From contig NZ_JAHAIF010000009.1 in NCBI RefSeq assembly GCF_018372875.1, forward strand, positions 12,650 to 76,649: DNA of 64,000 bases, written 5' to 3'. Both the position numbers and the translations under genes were made by a program. Each line of letters starts with the position of its first letter. The stretch's first letter is position 1. Of this stretch, positions 7,605-16,201 are shown piece by piece. The notes under the pieces are model-generated. The model ran no database searches, was not told the DNA's origin, and saw nothing but the letters and a program-made list of their open reading frames with translations. The stretch is from Clostridium sp. (GTDB lineage: Bacteria > Bacillota > Clostridia > Clostridiales > Clostridiaceae).

Positions 7605-8396
7605 ATGAATAATAGATATTTAATAGGAGATGTAGCTAAGTATTTATCATTATCTAGGGATACATTAAGGTATTATGATAAGTTAGGTATAGTTTCTCCC
7701 CAAAAAGATGAAGGTAATGGATATAGATATTACAACATGGATGACATAATTACATTATCTTATGTAATGATATTAAAAGATGTTGGAATTTCCTTAGATG
7801 ATATAAAAGAAATGATTTATAACTATAGTTTGAAAGATATGAGAGTAAGAATTTTAAATCAGGAGAAGGTAATAGATAACAGAATAGAAGAACTTATGAA
7901 TATAAAAACTAAAATAAGAAATTTTGATAATTGGTGTATAACAGCAGAAAATTATTTAAATAAGTTTGCAATTAGGGAATGTCCTAAGTTTTTATATACT
8001 ATGGAACAAGTGGAAATTAAAGAATCAAAGTTAATGGACGCCATTGAAAAACTTAGAAGTAATAATTATATAAAAGAAACTGTTTTTTCTATGTTAATTA
8101 ATAAAGAGGTACTTTTTAGTAGTGAAATAAAAGATGAGCACTTTTATTCAGGAGGAAGTGGTATTGTAGAGGGAGAGTATGTTAGTGATTTTAAAGTATT
8201 TCCAAGTAGGAAGTGTTTACATACAGTTATAGAAGTTACATGTGATCAATGGGATAGTGAACTTGTAAAAATAAAAGATTATATTCATAATGAAGGTTTA
8301 ATAGTAGAAGATAATCTTCTTTGTAGAGCAATAGCATTTGAAAATAAAGATGGATTCCCAAAAGATTTTTATGAAATTTGGATTCCAGTAGCTTGA
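7605..8396 (+). CDS. MerR-family regulator with C-terminal ligand-binding domain
   Basis: A 263-residue activator-type regulator. The winged helix is at residues 4-70 (LIGDVAKYLSLSRDTLRYYDKLG and the GYRYYNMDDI wing), a dimerisation helix follows to about residue 120, and an effector domain of about 140 residues resembles the GyrI-like fold of BltR/BmrR-type proteins. Such proteins sense drugs or cationic lipophiles and activate an adjacent efflux pump; the MATE gene follows 55 bases downstream. A GTG nine bases upstream is part of the GAGGTG ribosome site, so ATG 7605 is chosen. A strong terminator lies directly after the stop. Confidence 0.85.
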   Translation: MNNRYLIGDVAKYLSLSRDTLRYYDKLGIVSPQKDEGNGYRYYNMDDIITLSYVMILKDVGISLDDIKEMIYNYSLKDMRVRILNQEKVIDNRIEELMNIKTKIRNFDNWCITAENYLNKFAIRECPKFLYTMEQVEIKESKLMDAIEKLRSNNYIKETVFSMLINKEVLFSSEIKDEHFYSGGSGIVEGEYVSDFKVFPSRKCLHTVIEVTCDQWDSELVKIKDYIHNEGLIVEDNLLCRAIAFENKDGFPKDFYEIWIPVA

Positions 8397-8428
8397 CCTT
8401 GGAGTAACTCCAAGGTTTATTATTTTTT
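8396..8428 (+). terminator. Terminator between merR-type gene and MATE gene
   Basis: ACCTTGGAGT/AACTCCAAGGT is a perfect palindrome starting at the stop codon, followed by TTATTATTTTTT. Confidence 0.8.
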
Positions 8429-8451
8429 AATGTAGAAAGGAGTTATCTTAT

Positions 8452-9783
8452 ATGAATGAATTAAATTTAGGAACAGAGAAAATAAAAAAGTTATTTTATA
8501 AGTATGCTATACCAAGTGTAATAAGTAGTATTATATTTTCAATTTATATTGTTATAGATGGTATTTTTGTAGGAAGAGTAGTAGGTCCACAAGGATTAGC
8601 CATGGTTAATATAGCAATGCCAATATTCAGCATGGCCCTAGCTTTAGGAATAATGGTTTCAGTTGGAGGAAACACTGTAGCAAGTATTGAACTTGGAGAA
8701 GGTAGTAAAGAAGATGCTAGAGAAAGCTTTAGTTTAGGATTCTTTTCTCTTATTGTTATAAGTTCAGTTATAGGAATAATTATATTTTTATTTAGATATA
8801 GAGTTGCTACAGCTTTAGGTGCAACACCTTCATTAATGAAGGGGGTAGTTGAATATTTGGTTATTCTTTGTCTATGTGTACCATTCTTTACTGGTGGAAG
8901 TTATTTAGCAGCAGGAATTAGAACAATGGGTATGCCAACATTTTCTATGTTCTGCACTGTTTTAGGATCAGTTTTAAATATAATTTTAGACTATGTTTTT
9001 GTAGTGCTTTGGGGCTGGGGAGTTGCAGGTGCTGCCTTGGCATCTGGAATAGCATTTTTTATTTCATTTGTTTTAGCTTTTATAAAAATTCAATCTAAGG
9101 ATTCAATTTTAAGGTTAAAAAAATGCAAAATAAATTTAAGAAAGATTGGAAGGTTCTTTTATAATGGATCCTCAGAAGCTTTAACTGAAGTGGCAGTAGC
9201 ATTTACTACCTTTATTTTTAATATAGTATTAATGAGAAAAATTGGAGAAATGGGAGTATCTGCTTTCTCAATAATTCAGTATATAGCTTCTCTTGTAGTA
9301 GCAGCTTATTTAGGAATAGCTAATGGTATAACACCTATTATAAGTTATAACTATGGCGCAAAAAAAGGAGAAAGAATAAATGAACTAATGAAATATGCAT
9401 CAAAGGTTATGGTAATACTAGGTATAATATGTACAGGATTTTTATTTATTGGAGGAGAAACACTAATATCTTTCTTTGTAAGTAATGATACAATATTATT
9501 AGAGACTACTTCACTTGCTTGTAAAATTTATTCTTTAGCATTTTTAGTAAGTGGCTTAAATATTTTGGCATCTTCCTATTTTACAGCTTTAGAGGATGCT
9601 AAAACATCAGCTATAATTTCCTTTTTAAGAGGTATAGCACTAATATTTATAGGGATTATAGTTTTACCTGCTATAATGGGTGATTCAGGAATATGGCTTA
9701 CTGTAGCTTTTAGTGAGTTTTTAACATTGTTAATTGCTTTAGTTTTATTAAAAAAATCAAAAAGTAAATTAATTCAATTATAA
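8452..9783 (+). CDS. MATE-family multidrug efflux transporter
   Basis: A 443-residue protein with 12 predicted membrane segments in the two-lobed MatE arrangement. IDGIFVGRVVGPQGLAMVN near residues 35-53 and the matching GVSAFSIIQYIA/ANGITPIISYNYGAKK region in the second lobe are typical of the NorM/DinF superfamily. Such proteins export cationic compounds against Na+ or H+ gradients. AAAGGAG supports the start. It lies directly after the MerR regulator, likely its target. The next gene follows after 20 bases with no terminator between them. Confidence 0.88.
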   Translation: MNELNLGTEKIKKLFYKYAIPSVISSIIFSIYIVIDGIFVGRVVGPQGLAMVNIAMPIFSMALALGIMVSVGGNTVASIELGEGSKEDARESFSLGFFSLIVISSVIGIIIFLFRYRVATALGATPSLMKGVVEYLVILCLCVPFFTGGSYLAAGIRTMGMPTFSMFCTVLGSVLNIILDYVFVVLWGWGVAGAALASGIAFFISFVLAFIKIQSKDSILRLKKCKINLRKIGRFFYNGSSEALTEVAVAFTTFIFNIVLMRKIGEMGVSAFSIIQYIASLVVAAYLGIANGITPIISYNYGAKKGERINELMKYASKVMVILGIICTGFLFIGGETLISFFVSNDTILLETTSLACKIYSLAFLVSGLNILASSYFTALEDAKTSAIISFLRGIALIFIGIIVLPAIMGDSGIWLTVAFSEFLTLLIALVLLKKSKSKLIQL

Positions 9784-9803
9784 AAATTTGGATGTGGTAT
9801 ATC

Positions 9804-10091
9804 ATGAAAGTTCTAGTGATGGAAATAAAAATACGAGTATCTTGGGTTCAGAGCCTAAAAGAAAAGCGTATGATAGTTAATAGTATTACTCAAAGATTAA
9901 AAAATAAATTTAACATTTCTGTAGGAGAGATGTCTCATCAGGATAATCATAAAATAATAGGCATTGCTCTATCAAAGGTATGTGGTACTAATGCTATAGT
10001 AGACACAACAAAAGAAAAAGTTATAAATTTTATAGAAGAAAATTGTGATGGAGAAATAATAGAAATATTCCATGAGACAATAGAATATTAA
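9804..10091 (+). CDS. DUF503 family protein (YlxP-like)
   Basis: A 95-residue protein matching the compact DUF503 fold: an N-terminal MKVLVMEIKIRVSWVQSLKEK strand-helix, KRMIVNSITQRLKNKFNISV, and a second half with AIVDTTKEKVINFIEE. The family occurs next to infB/rbfA in Bacillus; its role is unclear. An upstream in-frame ATG at 9792 adds MWYI and has no ribosome site; family members begin at MKVL, so ATG 9804 is used. Its own ribosome site is weak, so it may be translated by coupling from the MATE gene. Confidence 0.82.
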   Translation: MKVLVMEIKIRVSWVQSLKEKRMIVNSITQRLKNKFNISVGEMSHQDNHKIIGIALSKVCGTNAIVDTTKEKVINFIEENCDGEIIEIFHETIEY

Positions 10092-10093
10092 GT

Positions 10094-10133
10094 TAAAAGG
10101 TGTATGAGCTAAAAGTGCTTATACACCTTTTAT
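10094..10133 (+). terminator. Terminator of the MATE-DUF503 transcript
   Basis: AAAAGGTGTAT...ATACACCTTTT imperfect stem with AGC/GCT inside and T residues in the 3' arm. Confidence 0.75.
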
Positions 10134-10214
10134 CAGAATAGTAAAAAAATACAGGGTGCAATAGATTTTAACTCTGCTATAATAGAGAAGGATATTTTAT
10201 GTAAGGAGTAAACT

Positions 10215-10715
10215 ATGAGATTAAGAATAGGGGAACTAAAAGATTTAGATTTGATTTATAGCATAAAATGTGAAGCACTAAAACATTATAAAGATTTCGG
10301 TATAAGTTGGAATGAAAATTATCCAACAAGAGATACATTTAAGAGTGATATAGAGAAAAGGGAATTATTTGTACTAGAAGAAAATAAAAATGAAATTTTA
10401 GGAATAGTGGTAATCAATAGAACAGAGGAAAAGGCATACGATGATTTGCCATGGACTTTTAATGATGATTATGTTGTGTTACATAGAGTATTAGTAAACC
10501 CTGCTTTTTCCGGAAAAGGATATGGCAAATATTTAATACAGAAGGTTTTAGAATATGCTAAAGAAGATGGAATTAAAGCAATAAGATTAGATACTAATAC
10601 TAAAAATATACTTGGACAAAAGTTGTACAAGTCTCAAGGTTTTAACATAGTAGGAGAAATTTCTTTACCAGATAAAGATGGAAGTTTTTATTGTTTAGAA
10701 AAAATATTGGAATAA
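10215..10715 (+). CDS. GNAT-family N-acetyltransferase
   Basis: A 166-residue GNAT domain. The acetyl-CoA pyrophosphate loop is NPAFSGKGYGKYLIQ (about residues 95-109, motif A), preceded by the HRVLV strand, and motif B contains NILGQKLYKSQGF. The substrate is unknown; the sequence resembles ribosomal-protein-Ala and small-molecule acetyltransferases without a decisive feature. AAGGAG precedes the start. A single-gene unit with no clear terminator before the metNIQ promoter. Confidence 0.85.
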   Translation: MRLRIGELKDLDLIYSIKCEALKHYKDFGISWNENYPTRDTFKSDIEKRELFVLEENKNEILGIVVINRTEEKAYDDLPWTFNDDYVVLHRVLVNPAFSGKGYGKYLIQKVLEYAKEDGIKAIRLDTNTKNILGQKLYKSQGFNIVGEISLPDKDGSFYCLEKILE

Positions 10716-10730
10716 CTTTCAAAAAATATA

Positions 10731-10759
10731 TTGACAATATTAAAGGATTGGAATATATT
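10731..10759 (+). promoter_or_regulatory. Promoter of the metNIQ operon
   Basis: Consensus TTGACA and TATATT with a 17-base spacer, ending about 40 bases before the S-box aptamer. Confidence 0.8.
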
Positions 10760-10800
10760 ATTAAACAAGAAGTAATTAATTAGAAAATAAAATACAATAT

Positions 10801-10925
10801 CTTATCCAGAGTGGTGGAGGGACTGGCCCTGTGAAACCCAGCAACCGATTAAGTGGCTCATTTTCCATTTAGAATACGGTGCTAATTCCTGCAGCAATTT
10901 TTTATATTTTGCTGATAGATAAGAG
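10801..10925 (+). promoter_or_regulatory. SAM-I (S-box) riboswitch aptamer
   Basis: Classic S-box order: P1 CTTATC...GATAAG, AGAG...GGTGGAGGGACTGGCCC, then TGAAACCCAGCAACC, AAGTGGC, GGTGCTAATTCCTGCAGC and closing GATAGATAAGAG. The pairing segments and the kink-turn/pseudoknot residues are all visible. It binds S-adenosylmethionine and in the known mechanism favours the following terminator when SAM is abundant. Confidence 0.97.
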
Positions 10926-10947
10926 AATAAATTAGGCTTAGTGAATT

Positions 10948-10989
10948 CATGCACTAGAGATTTATTCTCTAGTGCATTTATTTTTATAT
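10948..10989 (+). terminator. Riboswitch expression-platform terminator
   Basis: ATGCACTAGAGA and TCTCTAGTGCAT form a 12-bp stem followed by TTATTTTTATA, 26 bases upstream of metN. The segment between the aptamer and this stem can form the alternative antiterminator. Confidence 0.88.
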
Positions 10990-11014
10990 TAAAAAAGAGG
11001 GAGGGGACATTATT

Positions 11015-11977
11015 ATGATAGAAATTATAAATGTATGTAAAAGTTTTGGACAAACAGAGGTATTAAAAGATATAGCAATAAGCATAAAGGAAGGGGAGAT
11101 TTACGGAATTATAGGCCATAGTGGTGCTGGTAAATCAACGCTTTTAAGATGTATAAATGGATTAGAGTCCTATGATAAAGGAAGTATTAAAGTCATGGGA
11201 GAAGAAGTCTCAGGCTTAGGGGCTAAAAAGCTTAGAGAGTTTAGAAAAAATTTGGGGATGATATTCCAAAACTTTAACTTACTTAAAAGGAAAACTGTAT
11301 ATAAGAATGTTTCTCTTCCTCTTGAAGTTTGGGGCTACGATAAAGAGTATATAGATAAGAGAGTAAATGAATTATTAGATTTGGTGGGATTAGGAGACAA
11401 GGCCAAAATTAAGCCTGCATCATTAAGTGGTGGACAAAAACAAAGGGTTGCAATTGCAAGAGCATTAGCTTTAGAACCAAAGATTCTTTTGTGTGATGAA
11501 GCTACATCTGCTTTAGATCCTAAGATAACTAAGGATATTTTAGCACTTCTATCTAAAATAAATAAGGAATTAGGAATAACAATAGTTATAGTAACTCACC
11601 AAATGGAAGTTGTTAAAGAAGTTTGTGAAAGAGTTGCATTAATAGATGGTGGAATAGTTAAGGCTGAGGGAAGAGCAGAAGATCTATTCTTAAAGCCAGG
11701 AGCATCATTAAAGAAATTCCTTGGTGAAGAGGATGAGACAACATTACCTGATGAAGGAATAAATATAAGAATTTTCTTCCCAGCAGATTGTTCTGAAAAT
11801 GCACTTATTACAAGAATGGCCAGGGAAGCAAATGTAGATTTTTCAATAGTTTGGGGAAAACTTGAAAAATTCAGGGAAAATGTGCTTGGAAGTTTAGTTA
11901 TAAATATTGAAGAAAAGGACAAAGAAACAATATCTGATTATTTAAAGAGCAAGAATATGGAATGGGAGGTAATTTAG
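11015..11977 (+). CDS. metN: Methionine ABC transporter ATP-binding protein
   Basis: The 320-residue ATPase of the MetNIQ importer. It has Walker A GHSGAGKST (residues 34-42), Q-loop FQNFNLL, the LSGGQ signature, Walker B with DEATSALDP, and the H-loop VTHQ. After about residue 245 comes the C-terminal NIL (ACT-like) domain that binds methionine and gives trans-inhibition in E. coli MetN. The ribosome site GAGGGAGGGG precedes the ATG. The first gene behind the S-box; metI begins one base after its stop, so the two are translationally linked. Confidence 0.96.
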   Translation: MIEIINVCKSFGQTEVLKDIAISIKEGEIYGIIGHSGAGKSTLLRCINGLESYDKGSIKVMGEEVSGLGAKKLREFRKNLGMIFQNFNLLKRKTVYKNVSLPLEVWGYDKEYIDKRVNELLDLVGLGDKAKIKPASLSGGQKQRVAIARALALEPKILLCDEATSALDPKITKDILALLSKINKELGITIVIVTHQMEVVKEVCERVALIDGGIVKAEGRAEDLFLKPGASLKKFLGEEDETTLPDEGINIRIFFPADCSENALITRMAREANVDFSIVWGKLEKFRENVLGSLVINIEEKDKETISDYLKSKNMEWEVI

Positions 11978-11978
11978 T

Positions 11979-12617
11979 ATGTGGGAATTATTATGGCCAG
12001 CAATACAACAAACGATGATAATGGTTATTCCGTCAACAATATTTTCAGTAATCCTTGGGTTTATAATTGCAATAATACTTGTGGTAACAGATAGCAATGG
12101 TTTAAAACCTAATAAGGTTATTTATAAGGCTATAGATGTTGTAGTAAATGTATTAAGAAGTTTCCCATTCATAATTTTAATGGTAGCTATAATACCTTTT
12201 ACAAGAGCAATAATGGGAACATCTCTTGGTGAGAAAGCAGCTATAGTGCCATTAACAATTGCAGCAGCACCTTTTGTAGCAAGAGTAATTGAATCTGCTT
12301 TAAAAGAAGTAGATCCAGGAGTTATAGAGGCTGCAAAATCCTTTGGTTCAAGTAATTTTCAAATTATATTCAAGGTAATGTTAAAAGAGTCTATACCATC
12401 AATTCTATCAGGTATAACACTTACAATTATAAGTTTAATTGGATACTCAGCAATGGCAGGTTCCATTGGAGCAGGTGGTCTTGGAGCTTTAGCGATAAGA
12501 TATGGATATCAAAGATTCCAAACGGATGTAATGATTGTTACAGTAATTGTGTTGATTATAGTAGTACAAGTTCTTCAAAGCTTAGGAAACTATTTTTATA
12601 AAAAATTATCAAGATAA
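11979..12617 (+). CDS. metI: Methionine ABC transporter permease
   Basis: A 212-residue integral membrane protein with five hydrophobic segments and the BPD_transp_1 EAA loop (EAAKSFGSSNFQIIFKVMLKE-like, about residues 130-150). Its length and its place between metN and metQ fit MetI exactly. The GGAGGT ribosome site lies inside the end of metN. Confidence 0.95.
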   Translation: MWELLWPAIQQTMIMVIPSTIFSVILGFIIAIILVVTDSNGLKPNKVIYKAIDVVVNVLRSFPFIILMVAIIPFTRAIMGTSLGEKAAIVPLTIAAAPFVARVIESALKEVDPGVIEAAKSFGSSNFQIIFKVMLKESIPSILSGITLTIISLIGYSAMAGSIGAGGLGALAIRYGYQRFQTDVMIVTVIVLIIVVQVLQSLGNYFYKKLSR

Positions 12618-12636
12618 ATAAAAGGGGGATTTTAAT

Positions 12637-13455
12637 ATGAAAAAGACAAAATTATTATCATTAGTATTAGCAGGAGCATTAACATTAGGTTTAGTTGGAT
12701 GTGGGGGCAGCACAGAAAAGAAGGAAGATGACAAGGTTATAACAATAGCTGTTTCAGCAGTACCACATGAGGAAATAGTTAAGGCTATAAAACCATTAGT
12801 AGAAGAAAAAGGATATACTTTAGATATACAAGTCTTTGATGACTATGATCCACAAAACACAGCAGTATATGATGAGCAAGTAGATGCAAACTATTTCCAA
12901 CATATTGCATACTTAAATGAAACAAATTCGGCAAAGGGCTATGATTTAGTAAATGTTGCAGAAATTCATTTAGAGCCAATGACTTTATATTCTAAGAGTG
13001 TTAAGAGTTTAGATGAAATAAAGGATGGAGATACAATAGCTATTCCAAATGATGCAACTAATGAAGCAAGAGCATTAAGAGTTCTTGAAGATGCAGGATT
13101 AATAAAGGTAAAGGCAGGAGAATTAGTTACTCCAAAAGATATAACTGAGAATCCAAAGAACTTAAAGTTTAAAGAATTAGATGCAGCGCAACTACCAAGA
13201 GTTTTGGAAGAAGTTACAGCAGCTGTTATTAATGGCAACTATGCATTACAAGCTAATTTAGATGCTAATAAAGATGGATTATATACTGAGGATAAGAACA
13301 GAGAAGACATAAATACTAAGAGAAATGTTTTGGTTGTTAAGGAAGCGAATAAGGATTCTGAAAAGACTAAAGTATTAAAAGAGGCTTTAACTTCTGATGA
13401 ATGTAAGAAATTTATAGAAGAAAAGTATAAGGGAGCTGTAATTCCTGTATTCTAA
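12637..13455 (+). CDS. metQ: D/L-methionine-binding lipoprotein
   Basis: A 272-residue NlpA/MetQ lipoprotein. The N-terminus is a type II signal peptide with lipobox LVGCGG (Cys about residue 22), followed by the NLPA domain with the SAVPHEE segment, NYFQHIAYLNE and IPNDATNEARAL, all characteristic of methionine-binding proteins. It delivers methionine to MetNI. AGGGGGA precedes the ATG. The operon ends at the terminator just after the gene. Confidence 0.95.
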   Translation: MKKTKLLSLVLAGALTLGLVGCGGSTEKKEDDKVITIAVSAVPHEEIVKAIKPLVEEKGYTLDIQVFDDYDPQNTAVYDEQVDANYFQHIAYLNETNSAKGYDLVNVAEIHLEPMTLYSKSVKSLDEIKDGDTIAIPNDATNEARALRVLEDAGLIKVKAGELVTPKDITENPKNLKFKELDAAQLPRVLEEVTAAVINGNYALQANLDANKDGLYTEDKNREDINTKRNVLVVKEANKDSEKTKVLKEALTSDECKKFIEEKYKGAVIPVF

Positions 13456-13472
13456 TATAATGAATGCTTTGA

Positions 13473-13506
13473 GAAGAGAAATCGCTTAGCGGTTTCTCTT
13501 TTTTAA
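13473..13506 (+). terminator. Terminator of metNIQ
   Basis: AAGAGAAATCGC / GCGGTTTCTCTT stem followed by T5. Confidence 0.85.
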
Positions 13507-13526
13507 CCTTCTTAGGAGGAGAGTAC

Positions 13527-13670
13527 TTGACTAAATGGATAATTGATGCTGGACATGGTGGAAGAAGTGAAAATAATATATCTTTAGATGTAGCATTAGA
13601 GGCTAAAAGAGTTGTACAAGATAGGAGGGTTTCTAATGTTTATATAATACCATACATAGGTAAAAAGTGA
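13527..13670 (+). pseudogene. Remnant of an N-acetylmuramoyl-L-alanine amidase (Amidase_3), 47 codons
   Basis: A TTG start seven bases after a strong AGGAGG opens a 47-codon frame beginning TKWIIDAGHGG. That is the first strand and metal-binding His of Amidase_3 domains (I-x-I-D-x-G-H-G-G). A helix-like SLDVALEAKRVV and an NVYIIP strand follow, and then a stop. A complete amidase domain needs about 180 residues with further Glu and His ligands, so this cannot be active. It looks like an internally deleted and truncated relic; the intact ribosome site means a short peptide could still be made. Confidence 0.55.
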
Positions 13671-13703
13671 ATTAAGGATAATATTCTTTTAAAGTGAAAA
13701 TAG

Positions 13704-13732
13704 AAGGAATCCAGCTTTTACTGGATTCCAAC
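13704..13732 (-). terminator. Probable terminator of the liv operon
   Basis: GGAATCCAG and CTGGATTCC pair around a six-base loop, 24 bases after the livF stop on the minus strand; the following tract TTCTATTTTC is a weak U-run. Confidence 0.6.
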
Positions 13733-13755
13733 TTCATATCTATTAATTTTTTAAA

Positions 13756-14457
13756 TTACTCTCCAAGATACGCGCTCTTTATACTATCATCTTCTAATAG
13801 TTCTTTAGAATCTCCACTTAAAACAATATTACCTGTTTCTAGTACATAAGCTCTATCTGCAATGGAAAGTGCCATATTAGCATTTTGTTCAACTAGAAGA
13901 ATTGTAGTACCGGACTTATTTATTTCAACAATTGTATCAAATATATCTTTAACAACAAGAGGTGCAAGCCCCATAGAAGGCTCATCAAGTATTAACATCT
14001 CAGGTCTATTCATTAATGCTCTACCTATAGCAAGCATTTGCTGTTCACCACCTGAAAGTGTACCAGCTTGTTGCTTTTCTCTTTCCTTAAGTCTTGGAAA
14101 TTTAGAAAATACCATTTCCATATCTTTTTGAATTTCTTTATCTTTTCTTAAATAAGCACCAAGTTCAAGATTTTCTAATACAGTAAGGTTTGCAAATATC
14201 TTTCTACCCTCTGGTACATGAGATAGCCCTAAAGATACTATTTTATGAGCAGGAACTTTATTAATAGGGGAACCTTTATAGTATATAGTTCCGCTTTTAA
14301 TAGGTTCAAGACCCGATATTGCTCTTAGGGTAGAGGTTTTACCTGCACCATTTGCACCTATTAAAGTAACAATCTCACCTTTTTTTACTTCTAAAGAAAG
14401 ATCTTTTAATGCATGAATACCACCGTAGTATAAGTTTATATTGTCAATTTTAAGCAT
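13756..14457 (-). CDS. livF: Branched-chain amino acid ABC transporter ATP-binding protein LivF
   Basis: A 233-residue ATPase beginning MLKIDNINLYYGGIHALK, as LivF proteins do. Walker A is GANGAGKTS, the signature is LSGGEQQ, Walker B is LILDEPSMGLAP, and the H-loop is VEQN, which distinguishes LivF from LivG. A longer frame reaches upstream into livG, but the GGAGAGGGGG ribosome site fits ATG 14457, one base after the livG stop. It is the last gene of the liv operon. Confidence 0.94.
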   Translation of the reverse strand: MLKIDNINLYYGGIHALKDLSLEVKKGEIVTLIGANGAGKTSTLRAISGLEPIKSGTIYYKGSPINKVPAHKIVSLGLSHVPEGRKIFANLTVLENLELGAYLRKDKEIQKDMEMVFSKFPRLKEREKQQAGTLSGGEQQMLAIGRALMNRPEMLILDEPSMGLAPLVVKDIFDTIVEINKSGTTILLVEQNANMALSIADRAYVLETGNIVLSGDSKELLEDDSIKSAYLGE

Positions 14458-14458
14458 T

Positions 14459-15217
14459 TTAAGCCCCCTCTCCAAGATAAGCTTCAATTACCTTAGGGTT
14501 ATTTTTTATTTCATTTGGAGTTCCTTCAGCTATCTTTTTACCATAGTCAAGAACTACAACTTTATCACAAATACCCATTACCAGTTTCATATCATGTTCT
14601 ATTAATAGAACTGATATGTGAAATTCATTTTTAATCCAATTAATTAATTCCATAAGCTCTGCTGTTTCTTGAGGATTCATACCTGCAGCAGGTTCATCAA
14701 GAAGTATTAACGAAGGCTTAGCAGCAAGGGCTCTTACAATTTCAAGTCTTCTTTGTTCACCATAAGAAAGATTTTTTGCAAATTCATCCTTTTTTTCAGC
14801 TAGATTAAATGCCTTTAATAATTCTAGTGATTTTTTTTCAATTTCAGCCTCCTCCTTTTTAAATCTAGGAGTTCTAAGAATAGAATCAAATAGATTATAT
14901 TTAATTCTAAAGTTAAAGCTGATTTTTACATTATCTATTACAGAAAGGCTTGAAAATAGTCTTATATTTTGAAAGGTTCTACAAATTTTTTTTTGAGTAA
15001 TATCGTATGGCTTAAGACCTTCAATATTTTCTCCAAGGTATATAATAGTGCCATTAGTAGGAGCATAAACTCCAGTTAACATATTGAAAACAGTAGTTTT
15101 ACCTGCACCATTAGGTCCAATTAATCCAACAACTTGTTTATCTTCTATTGAAAGGTTAAAGTCTGAAACAGCTTTAAGTCCTCCAAATTCTATAGATAGG
15201 TCTTTTACATCTAACAT
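14459..15217 (-). CDS. livG: Branched-chain amino acid ABC transporter ATP-binding protein LivG
   Basis: A 252-residue ATPase with Walker A GPNGAGKTT, the LivG-type insertion around FQNIRLFSSLSVIDNV, a LSYGEQRRLEI signature, LLDEPAAGMNP and the IEHDM H-loop. AAAGGAGG precedes the start, three bases after the livM stop. It forms the heterodimeric motor with LivF. Confidence 0.95.
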   Translation of the reverse strand: MLDVKDLSIEFGGLKAVSDFNLSIEDKQVVGLIGPNGAGKTTVFNMLTGVYAPTNGTIIYLGENIEGLKPYDITQKKICRTFQNIRLFSSLSVIDNVKISFNFRIKYNLFDSILRTPRFKKEEAEIEKKSLELLKAFNLAEKKDEFAKNLSYGEQRRLEIVRALAAKPSLILLDEPAAGMNPQETAELMELINWIKNEFHISVLLIEHDMKLVMGICDKVVVLDYGKKIAEGTPNEIKNNPKVIEAYLGEGA

Positions 15218-15220
15218 ATT

Positions 15221-16192
15221 TTAAGCCTCCTTTCCAGCTTCAATATCTTTAATTTCTTTATTATTTTTCAATTTAAATATTTTTAATGATAATTCTTTAT
15301 CACCAAGTAACCCTTGAGGTCTAAATATCATTAAGATTATAAGGGCTAATGGATAAATAATCATCCTATAATCTTGTAGTCCTCTTAATAACTCAGGTAA
15401 AAATGTTAAAATACCTGTAGAAATGATAGAACCAGATAAAGATCCCATACCTCCAAATACTACAAATGTTAAGTAGTCAATTGATTTAACAAAATCAAAG
15501 GAGGTAGGTTGAATATATCCCATATAATGAGCGTATAATCCACCAGCAAGTCCAGCAAAGAAAGCTCCTATAATAAAAGCTGTCATTTTATATTTAAAAG
15601 CATTAACTCCCATAGATTCAGCTGCAATTTCATTTTCACGTACAGCTAGCATTGCACGTCCTTGAGATGAATGGATTATGTTATAAATAATAACTACTGT
15701 AAGTGCCATAACCCAAAAGCTTATTGAAATAGTTGTCTTAGTAGGGATTCCTGTAAATCCACGAGCACCACCTACATAATCAATATTCATAATTATTACC
15801 CTAATGATTTCACAGAAGGCTAATGTAGTAATTGCAAAATAGTCTCCTGTAAGCTTTAAAGTTGGAAAACCAATCAAAGCAGCAAAGAAAGCAGATACTA
15901 TTGCACCAACTATAATTGATAAGAAGAAAGGTAAGTTAGCTTTAGTACTTATAATTGCAGAAATATAAGCACCTATGGCCATAAAACCAGCATGTCCTAA
16001 ACAAAGTTGACCAGTAAAGCCTACAATTAAATTAAGTGATACAGCTAAAATTATATTTATAAACGTTAAAAGAATAATTCCTTCATAGTAAGCACCTATT
16101 ACTCCTGTTTTTAATAAGGTAAATAGGATGACGTAAACAAGTAATATTGCACTAAATATTAATAAAGATCTTTTTTCTAATAATTTTTTCAT
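15221..16192 (-). CDS. livM: Branched-chain amino acid ABC transporter permease LivM
   Basis: A 323-residue permease with about nine membrane segments. It shows the LivM signatures GFTGQLCLGHAGFMAIGAY (about residues 58-76) and a cytoplasmic loop with RAMLAVRENEIAAESMG contacting the ATPases. The C-terminal tail is charged. Ten bases separate it from livH, with AGGTGAT as ribosome site. Confidence 0.94.
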   Translation of the reverse strand: MKKLLEKRSLLIFSAILLVYVILFTLLKTGVIGAYYEGIILLTFINIILAVSLNLIVGFTGQLCLGHAGFMAIGAYISAIISTKANLPFFLSIIVGAIVSAFFAALIGFPTLKLTGDYFAITTLAFCEIIRVIIMNIDYVGGARGFTGIPTKTTISISFWVMALTVVIIYNIIHSSQGRAMLAVRENEIAAESMGVNAFKYKMTAFIIGAFFAGLAGGLYAHYMGYIQPTSFDFVKSIDYLTFVVFGGMGSLSGSIISTGILTFLPELLRGLQDYRMIIYPLALIILMIFRPQGLLGDKELSLKIFKLKNNKEIKDIEAGKEA

Positions 16193-16201
16193 TTATATCA
16201 C

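Noticed and set aside
10802-11053. Minus-strand frame of 83 codons
   Set aside because: It runs through the S-box riboswitch and its terminator, so the sequence is explained by RNA structure.
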